Positions 1 to 5,246 of a stretch of 5,246 nt of DNA are shown in pieces (position 1 is the first letter of the stretch; the number at the start of each line of letters is the position of its first letter). The position numbers and the translations under genes are program-made. The notes beneath the pieces were generated by a model, which was not told the origin of the DNA, searched no databases, and worked only from the letters and a program-made list of their open reading frames with translations. Source of the DNA: Herminiimonas sp. (GTDB lineage: Bacteria > Pseudomonadota > Gammaproteobacteria > Burkholderiales > Burkholderiaceae); assembly GCA_014377155.1 (NCBI GenBank), contig JACMQD010000416.1, positions 1 to 5,246 on the forward strand. The letters run 5' to 3'.

Positions 1-141
1 ACGATCGAAGACCTCCAGCAAGGTCGCGATCTGCGACTCACGGCCGTACAGCTTTTGTGAAATCTGCAGCCGTCCCGAGAAATCATGGCGGCCCAGCGGA
101 AACGGCGCAATCACGCCGCTTTCGCTCACCGTATCCAGACA
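1..141. repeat. Terminal direct repeat, left copy (141 bp, identical to 5106-5246)
   Basis: All 141 bases match positions 5106-5246 in the same orientation, with a constant offset of 5105. The copy begins at the first base of the window. It codes for the junction between the kinase and ATPase domains, about 47 residues including PFPLGRHD and KLYGRES, in the same minus-strand frame as the other copy. Such end-to-end overlap is typical of a circular contig from a de Bruijn assembler, and 141 is a common largest k-mer size. A genuine repeat between two tandem paralogues is the alternative. Confidence 0.97.
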
Positions 142-975
142 AGTCTGCAAGTCGGCCTGCAAGCCAGTCGCGCTTTGATAGCGTTCTTCGGCGGTCTTGC
201 CCATCAGCTTGGCGATGATCGCCGAGATCATCGGGGGAATGCCGGGCCGGAGCTGTTCGATCGGCGCCGGCACCCGGGCGATGTGGGCATGCACAAGTTC
301 CAGCGCGTCGCCAGAGACAAACGGCAACTGACCGCTCAGCATTTCATAGAACATCACGCCCAGGCTATAGAAATCGGTTCGATAGTCGATCGCCCGGTTC
401 ATGCGGCCGGTCTGCTCGGGCGAAATGTACGACAGCGTACCCTCGAGCCGATCGGGATTGCGTACTTCCGGCACCTCGCGCGTCAGTTCGGTGGCGATAC
501 CGAGGTCGATCAGCTTTATTTCGCCGCTCTTGCGGTTCCAGACCACATTGGCCGGATTGATATCCTTGTGCATGATGTGATGCTGGTGCAGCTGGTTTAG
601 GCATTCCGCCACGCGCACTGCGAGCTTGAGCCATGCATCGATCGACAGATTGGCGTGGATGTCGAGATTGTTGAGCGAGGTGCCGCCGAAATCTTCCAGC
701 ACCATGACCTGAATCCCATGGCGGAACTCCATATCGTACGCGCGAAGCACACCATCCGACGCCAGTTTGCGCATCAGGTCGTATTCCTGCTGAAAACGCG
801 CACGCTTCTCGGGTGAGGGAAAGTCGTCGCTCAAAACCTTGAGGATCACCGGTACCGCATCGACCAGACGCTGGCCTCGATAGATGCGCGACTGGCGGCT
901 TTCGTATAGCAGGCTGTCTATCGCGTAACCAGTTAAGGCCGCCGCGACCGCTGGTTTGCGGGACTCAGCCAACAT
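1..975 (-). CDS. Ser/Thr protein kinase N-terminus of a giant kinase-ATPase signalling protein (partial, runs off left edge)
   Basis: This is the first 325 codons of a multidomain sensor kinase, open at the left edge. Residues about 17-275 form a Hanks-type Ser/Thr kinase that should phosphorylate proteins in the cytoplasm; no signal peptide or membrane segment is seen. Visible motifs, numbered from the ATG at 973-975, are VILKVL with ATP-binding Lys46, a likely alpha-C Glu64, HKDINPAN (catalytic Asp138, Asn143), IDLG (metal-binding Asp157), SPEQ at 185-188 and DFYSLG with Asp201. The glycine-rich loop is degenerate (ESRQSRIYRG), as I recall for this family, and DLG replaces the usual DFG. 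After residue 283 the protein enters the PFPLG / KLYGRE linker that leads into the AAA ATPase, so this is the front of a fused protein and not a stand-alone kinase. Its missing remainder is probably the 978-5246 sequence or a close paralogue. The ATG follows the preceding stop by 2 nt; a TTG two codons upstream is an alternative start. Confidence 0.9.
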   Translation of the reverse strand, partial: MLAESRKPAVAAALTGYAIDSLLYESRQSRIYRGQRLVDAVPVILKVLSDDFPSPEKRARFQQEYDLMRKLASDGVLRAYDMEFRHGIQVMVLEDFGGTSLNNLDIHANLSIDAWLKLAVRVAECLNQLHQHHIMHKDINPANVVWNRKSGEIKLIDLGIATELTREVPEVRNPDRLEGTLSYISPEQTGRMNRAIDYRTDFYSLGVMFYEMLSGQLPFVSGDALELVHAHIARVPAPIEQLRPGIPPMISAIIAKLMGKTAEERYQSATGLQADLQTCLDTVSESGVIAPFPLGRHDFSGRLQISQKLYGRESQIATLLEVFDR

Positions 976-992
976 TGTCAAGATACCGCCTC
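973..992 (-). promoter_or_regulatory. Stop/start junction with a weak ribosome binding site
   Basis: On the minus strand, GAGG (989-992) lies before TTGACAATG. The TGA stop of the upstream gene is at 978-980 and the ATG of the next gene at 973-975. GAGG is 13 nt from the ATG, which is long, but 7 nt from an in-frame TTG at 979-981 that overlaps the stop as TTGA. Either the ATG is used through translational coupling, or the TTG is the true start and adds two residues. The geometry is what one expects inside an operon, with no room for a promoter between the genes. Confidence 0.5.
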
Positions 993-3900
993 GAATTGTT
1001 GGTCGGCAGCGATCACGCAATTGCGCCCCGCTGCCTTGGCCGCGTATAAGCTGCGGTCGGCATGGGAGATCAACTCGGCCAGCGTGGTGTTTGCATTACC
1101 AATGTCGCTCGCCACGCCGATACTGGCGGTGATCGGATGCCTGACCTCGCCGATTTCCAGAACAATTTGCGCGACCGCGCCGCGTACCCGTTCGGCAAAA
1201 ACGATCGCCTGCGACGTGTCCGTGTCTGGCAAGATCATGGCGAACTCCTCGCCACCATAACGTGCAACGAAGTCGGCACTGCGGTGACATTGCGCGTTCA
1301 GCGCGGCGCCCATTAGACGCAGGCAGGCATCGCCGACCGGATGTCCAAAGCTGTCGTTGACCTTTTTAAAATGGTCGATGTCGATGATCAGTAACGATAC
1401 CGGTTGCCGATTGCGGCGGCCACGGCCGAGTTCTTCTTGCAGGCGCTCATCGAAAGCACGGCGGTTGGCCACGCCGGTCAGTTCGTCGCGCAGTGACATG
1501 GCTTTCAGTTCTGACGTGCGCGCGGCAACACGCTCTTCCATATCGGCATACAGGCGGGCATTTTCGATCGAAATCGCCGCTTGCGACGCCAGCAGATGAA
1601 GGACTTCCAGACGGCCTTCGGTAAATGCACCGGACACGGCATTGTTTTCCAGGTAGAGCATGCCCATCAGGTCGCCCTGATGCAGGATCGGCACGATCGA
1701 TACCGCACGCGACGCGTTGTTTTGCACGTAGGGATCATTGGCAGTGAGCTTGTCCTTCGATGCATCATGAAGTACTACGCTAGCTTTGGTATGCGCTACG
1801 TAATGAAACAGCGATAGCGGCACGGGCGATGTGTCCTGTTGTGCAGTATCCAACGCGATCGATTGCATTACTTTTGCTTCGCCCTGTGCATCCGATTTTT
1901 CCGCTTCCAGAAACCAGTCATTGCCTTTTTTTAACAGCAGAATGCCTCGCTGCGCACCGGCGCTTTCTACCGCTACCAACATCAGCCGTTTCAGCAGCCG
2001 TTCCAACACGATTTCCTGCGACAGTGCCTGCGAAGCTTTCGTAATAGTGGCTAGGTCAAGCATGCCAGCCATGCCGGAAGTGGTGGCGGTATTGGTTATG
2101 CTAATCGTACCGGTTACCCGAGCAAACGACTCTTCCGAAACCATTTTTACCGCGAGCCACTCGGGGTAGCGATCGGCGAGATCACGGACTTTGGCATGTG
2201 CGCCCCAGTTGCGGTAACCCTGCTGCGCTTCAGTCAAATACAGGAGGGCGATCGATGTATATCCCCGTGCCAGATAGTGTTCACCTGCAAGCTCTTTGGC
2301 TAATGCTTCTTCCTGCAAAAAGTTATGCTCCCTGGCCAATTCGATTGCTTGTTCATAAGAGCTGTTAGCGTCTAGCGGCCGACCGGTCTGACGTGCGATC
2401 TCGGCGTTGACCAAGTGCCATTTGTGCAGAAAGTTGTATGGTGCATGATGTGCCCAATGGTGCAACTTTTTTTGGTTGCGCTTTATTTTTCGAAGAACCT
2501 TGATTCGCTCTACACGGGTCAGCGTCCCCAGTACGGCAAGATGCACCAATGAACTATAAAAATAAAACATGGCGACACCGACATAGCCTACTGTCACGCC
2601 AGCGAGCTTTTCTGCCTGCAGCGCACTTTCCACCGCGCCTCGATAGTCACGAAACAAATAAGCCATGATCATCTTCGTGCTCGATGACTGGAACATGAAT
2701 GACTTTGCAGCATAGACAAGGGACTCGTCTTTAGCCGAAGCCAACTCACCCTCACGATGCGCATGCTCGCTCTTAAGCCCCTGCAAAAGAGGGAGATCAG
2801 GATCGGGATCGATCAGTGTCAGCATCGCCTCGTGCAGGACCGCGCAAACATCACGCGAGGTCGGCCACGGCAACACTTGCAGATAGTTTGCGGTTTCACG
2901 TTCCAGAACCGACAGTTCATTGCCGCAAAAGAAACCGTGAAAACAGTACAGCACGCCGGCATTGGCGGCAAATTCGATATCGCCTAACTCAACACCGTCC
3001 AGATAGCTACGTGTCAGCGGTGCCATCGTTTCATGGAGCGGCGTGGTCCATGGATGGATGCCGCCATGGACGATGAAGGTGGTGCGACTTCGGACACTTG
3101 CCATTTCAGGCCGCTCTTGAAGCTGCAATGCTAAGTTGCCGAATTGATCCGCCTGCGCGATATCGCCCAACACGCCGCCAAGCAGCAAACCATACGACGC
3201 AAAGTCACTCGCCGATGTCGGCGCTGCGTGACCATATTGCAATAGCAATCTGATCGCTTTGAGCCTGAATAGTGGGAAATGCAATGGCAGTGCGTAATAA
3301 GCAGCACTGGTGATTTTGGAAAGGATTTTTCTGGCGGCGAGGATGCGCAAATCGGTCGCATTGGGTAACGACCCGAGGTCCTTGATTTTTTTCCCTGCGA
3401 ACGCCAGTTTTGTCTGCGCAAGGCTGAGCACCACATGCAGCTTATTGGGTTTTTTCGGAAAAGTGATGCCCAGCAAACGTAAAACGGCCAATCCGCTTGT
3501 GACCACCTCTAGATATTTGTCTTGCGTTATGTAGGCCTGAATCCTGATTTCATGTACCTTGACCCGGTCCAGTAAGTTAGTTGCATGACGCAATGCGCTA
3601 TCGATGTAGGCATCCATCTCGATCGCGTTACCACAAAGGTGCGCGACATCGGCAGCCTCCAGATGCAGGGTCAGCATCAAGTCGTATTCGCTACGCCAAT
3701 TTTCTTCGCCCGCCAATAATTCGAGCGCTGTCTGCAAATATCCCAACGCCGGTTTGTAAGCCACCGACGACTTGGCGCGCCGTGCTGCCGTCAGATTCAG
3801 CTGCGCCAGATGCAAGCGTTCGTCGTGCTTCGTCATCAGTTCGCGACCCTGATTTAAATGATTGACCAGATCGAATAGCAGCACCTGCAATTCATCGGCG

Positions 3901-5246
3901 CCAAAGGTTCTCAGCCACAGCCGCCCAATGGCCAAGTGCAGCGCCGCCTTGTCGGCATCGTCGCTAAGCAGATACGCTGCCTGATGCACCCGGTCATGCA
4001 GGAATCGATACGCCGGCAACAGGCTGAGTTCCTGCGCACTGGCCGCCTGTTCCGCATATTTATAATGGTCGTCCAGCGGCACGATCAGGTCTTCCCGCAT
4101 CGCTTCCCACAACAGCCGCGCCGTCTCGGTTTCCGCCAAGCCGCATACCACCGCCAGCATGTGCAGGTCGAAGCTATTGCCCAGACATGCCGCACCTTGC
4201 AGCACCCGTTGCGTCGGCAACGACAACTTGTGCAGCTTGCCCACCATCAGTTCGACGATGTTGTCGGTAATGCCGGCTTGCTGCACTTGCGTGATGTCCC
4301 ATTGCCAGCCGCCTTCCGCTGCATTGGGTCGTACGATGTCCTGATCGACCAGCGTTGCCAGGAACTGGTTCAGGAAGAACGGGTTGCCTTGCGTCTTGGC
4401 CAGGCTCAGCTGCGCCAGGGCATGGACTTGCTCGGCACTGGCGTGCAGGGTATCGCCCAGCAACTGCGTCACCTGCCCCAGGTCCAGCGGCGGCAGGGTC
4501 ACCGTGTGCACGCTGGCACCCGCTTTTTGCAGCTCTTGCAGTGTCAGTTGCAGTGCATGCGCCGGCGTGATTTCATTGTCGCGGTAAGCGCCGATCAACA
4601 GCAGGTGCGGCATGGCCGGCGCCCGCAGCAGCAGCGACATCAATTGCAGCGACGGCAGATCGGCCCACTGCAGGTCGTCCAGAAACAGTACCAGCGGATG
4701 CTCGGCACTGGCGAAGGTGCCGACGAAGTTGCGGAACTCCTGATTGAAGCGGTTCTGCGCCTGCGCCGCCGGCAGTTCGAGCACCGCCGGTTGCGCACCG
4801 ATTAGCAGTTCCAGTGTCGGAATCACGTTGATGATGACTTGCGCATTGTTGCCCAGCGCGTCCAGAATTCGCTCTTTCCAGAGCGCGACCACGGCGTCGC
4901 CGCGCGTCAGCAGTTGCTGGATCAGCTCCTTGAAGGCCTGGCTCACCGACGCATACGGAATGTCGCGCTTGAACTGGTCGAATTTGCCTTCGATAAAAAT
5001 CCCGCGATTTTGTGTGATCGGCTTCTGGATCTCATGCACCAGTGCCGATTTGCCCACGCCCGAATAGCCTGCCACCAGCAACAGCTCGGCCGGTCCGCGG
5101 CTGGCACGATCGAAGACCTCCAGCAAGGTCGCGATCTGCGACTCACGGCCGTACAGCTTTTGTGAAATCTGCAGCCGTCCCGAGAAATCATGGCGGCCCA
5201 GCGGAAACGGCGCAATCACGCCGCTTTCGCTCACCGTATCCAGACA
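978..5246 (-). CDS. Multidomain signalling protein: AAA/STAND ATPase - helical repeats - GAF - GGDEF diguanylate cyclase (partial, N-terminal kinase off right edge)
   Basis: The frame is open from the right edge to a TGA at 978-980, giving 1422 codons before the stop. Residues below count from the GTG at 5232-5234. An AAA_16/STAND-like ATPase spans about 27-300, with Walker A GYSGVGKS at 56-63, Walker B LVLFLDDLQWAD at 181-192, and family signatures YRDNE (217-221) and GNPFFLNQF (283-291). FLHDRVHQAAY (411-421) then leads into a long alpha-helical, TPR-like region at about 470-1035. A GAF domain (about 1070-1228; PILHQG, LYLENN) is followed by a signalling helix (about 1220-1249) and a GGDEF domain (about 1245-1408). 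The GGDEF domain has DIDHFK at 1285-1290, GGEEF at 1327-1331 and an intact RxxD I-site (Arg1318, Asp1321), so it should make cyclic di-GMP from two GTP with product inhibition. It is cytosolic, with no membrane segment. The GTG is not the true start: the identical sequence at the left end shows the frame continuing upstream into a Ser/Thr kinase. Joined that way, the protein is 1700 residues. Confidence 0.93.
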   Translation of the reverse strand, partial: CLDTVSESGVIAPFPLGRHDFSGRLQISQKLYGRESQIATLLEVFDRASRGPAELLLVAGYSGVGKSALVHEIQKPITQNRGIFIEGKFDQFKRDIPYASVSQAFKELIQQLLTRGDAVVALWKERILDALGNNAQVIINVIPTLELLIGAQPAVLELPAAQAQNRFNQEFRNFVGTFASAEHPLVLFLDDLQWADLPSLQLMSLLLRAPAMPHLLLIGAYRDNEITPAHALQLTLQELQKAGASVHTVTLPPLDLGQVTQLLGDTLHASAEQVHALAQLSLAKTQGNPFFLNQFLATLVDQDIVRPNAAEGGWQWDITQVQQAGITDNIVELMVGKLHKLSLPTQRVLQGAACLGNSFDLHMLAVVCGLAETETARLLWEAMREDLIVPLDDHYKYAEQAASAQELSLLPAYRFLHDRVHQAAYLLSDDADKAALHLAIGRLWLRTFGADELQVLLFDLVNHLNQGRELMTKHDERLHLAQLNLTAARRAKSSVAYKPALGYLQTALELLAGEENWRSEYDLMLTLHLEAADVAHLCGNAIEMDAYIDSALRHATNLLDRVKVHEIRIQAYITQDKYLEVVTSGLAVLRLLGITFPKKPNKLHVVLSLAQTKLAFAGKKIKDLGSLPNATDLRILAARKILSKITSAAYYALPLHFPLFRLKAIRLLLQYGHAAPTSASDFASYGLLLGGVLGDIAQADQFGNLALQLQERPEMASVRSRTTFIVHGGIHPWTTPLHETMAPLTRSYLDGVELGDIEFAANAGVLYCFHGFFCGNELSVLERETANYLQVLPWPTSRDVCAVLHEAMLTLIDPDPDLPLLQGLKSEHAHREGELASAKDESLVYAAKSFMFQSSSTKMIMAYLFRDYRGAVESALQAEKLAGVTVGYVGVAMFYFYSSLVHLAVLGTLTRVERIKVLRKIKRNQKKLHHWAHHAPYNFLHKWHLVNAEIARQTGRPLDANSSYEQAIELAREHNFLQEEALAKELAGEHYLARGYTSIALLYLTEAQQGYRNWGAHAKVRDLADRYPEWLAVKMVSEESFARVTGTISITNTATTSGMAGMLDLATITKASQALSQEIVLERLLKRLMLVAVESAGAQRGILLLKKGNDWFLEAEKSDAQGEAKVMQSIALDTAQQDTSPVPLSLFHYVAHTKASVVLHDASKDKLTANDPYVQNNASRAVSIVPILHQGDLMGMLYLENNAVSGAFTEGRLEVLHLLASQAAISIENARLYADMEERVAARTSELKAMSLRDELTGVANRRAFDERLQEELGRGRRNRQPVSLLIIDIDHFKKVNDSFGHPVGDACLRLMGAALNAQCHRSADFVARYGGEEFAMILPDTDTSQAIVFAERVRGAVAQIVLEIGEVRHPITASIGVASDIGNANTTLAELISHADRSLYAAKAAGRNCVIAADQQFEAVS
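5106..5246. repeat. Terminal direct repeat, right copy (141 bp, identical to 1-141)
   Basis: This is the second copy of the terminal overlap and ends at the last base of the window. Removing one copy leaves a 5105-nt unit. The minus-strand reading frame is the same in both copies (codon boundaries at 1-3 and 5106-5108), so joining the ends fuses the two partial genes without a frameshift. Confidence 0.97.

Noticed and set aside
85..600. Plus-strand open frame of 171 codons
   Set aside because: It is opposite the kinase domain, whose catalytic motifs are clear on the minus strand. The composition is His/Arg-rich with no domain.
365..634. Minus-strand 89-codon frame
   Set aside because: It overlaps the kinase catalytic region in a different frame and shows no motif.
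2462..2479. Small inverted repeat (GCAAC / GTTGC) around a T run, terminator-like on the plus strand
   Set aside because: The stem is only 5 bp and it lies inside coding sequence for a Lys/Gln/His-rich stretch. No plus-strand gene ends there, so it is probably chance.
1925..3393. Runs of seven T (A7 on the coding strand) near 1926, 2467 and 3386 as possible slippage sites
   Set aside because: The frame is intact through all three and each simply encodes Lys-rich residues. Nothing suggests a programmed frameshift.
3936..4805. Long plus-strand open frame of 289 codons
   Set aside because: It lies antisense to the well-supported ATPase domain in GC-rich sequence. Its translation is Gln/Arg-rich with no recognisable domain, as expected of a shadow frame.
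1..5246. Small plasmid or phage genome because the ends overlap
   Set aside because: There is no replication, mobilisation, partition or virion gene, and the circle is filled by one signalling gene with a 2-nt gap. A tandem-copy assembly loop explains it better.

Overview
The window holds one kind of gene, read entirely on the minus strand: a very large multidomain signalling protein with the order Ser/Thr protein kinase - AAA/STAND-type ATPase - long alpha-helical (TPR-like) region - GAF - GGDEF. It resembles the HstK-type family of giant kinases, which many cyanobacteria and proteobacteria carry, except that the usual C-terminal histidine kinase is replaced by a diguanylate cyclase. The family is recognised from motifs read by eye, not from a database search. 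Mixed but mostly high GC and the proteobacterial-looking C-terminus suggest a Gram-negative proteobacterium, perhaps a betaproteobacterium of the Oxalobacteraceae type. That placement is a weak inference.

Layout: positions 1-975 (minus) encode the N-terminal kinase and the start of the ATPase region, and the frame runs open off the left edge. Positions 978-5246 (minus) encode a protein that enters from the right edge, already in the segment after the kinase, and ends with a TGA at 978-980. Only two bases separate that stop from the ATG at 973-975. A possible TTG start two codons further upstream would overlap the stop. There is no intergenic region, and I see no promoter, terminator, RNA gene, mobile element or CRISPR array.

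The key structural fact is that bases 1-141 are identical to bases 5106-5246, so the two ends of the window overlap. Joined through this overlap, they form a 5105-nt circle in which the two partial genes become one continuous 1700-codon reading frame plus a stop. The circle contains nothing but this gene and a 2-nt gap. It lacks any replication gene, so a plasmid is unlikely. The better readings are a contig circularised by the assembler from two or more head-to-tail copies of nearly identical genes, or, less likely, a real excised circle from such a tandem array.

Inferred function: an input sensed by the ATPase/helical and GAF regions, possibly with phosphorylation by the kinase domain, controls cyclic di-GMP synthesis by a GGDEF domain that keeps its catalytic and feedback-inhibition motifs.
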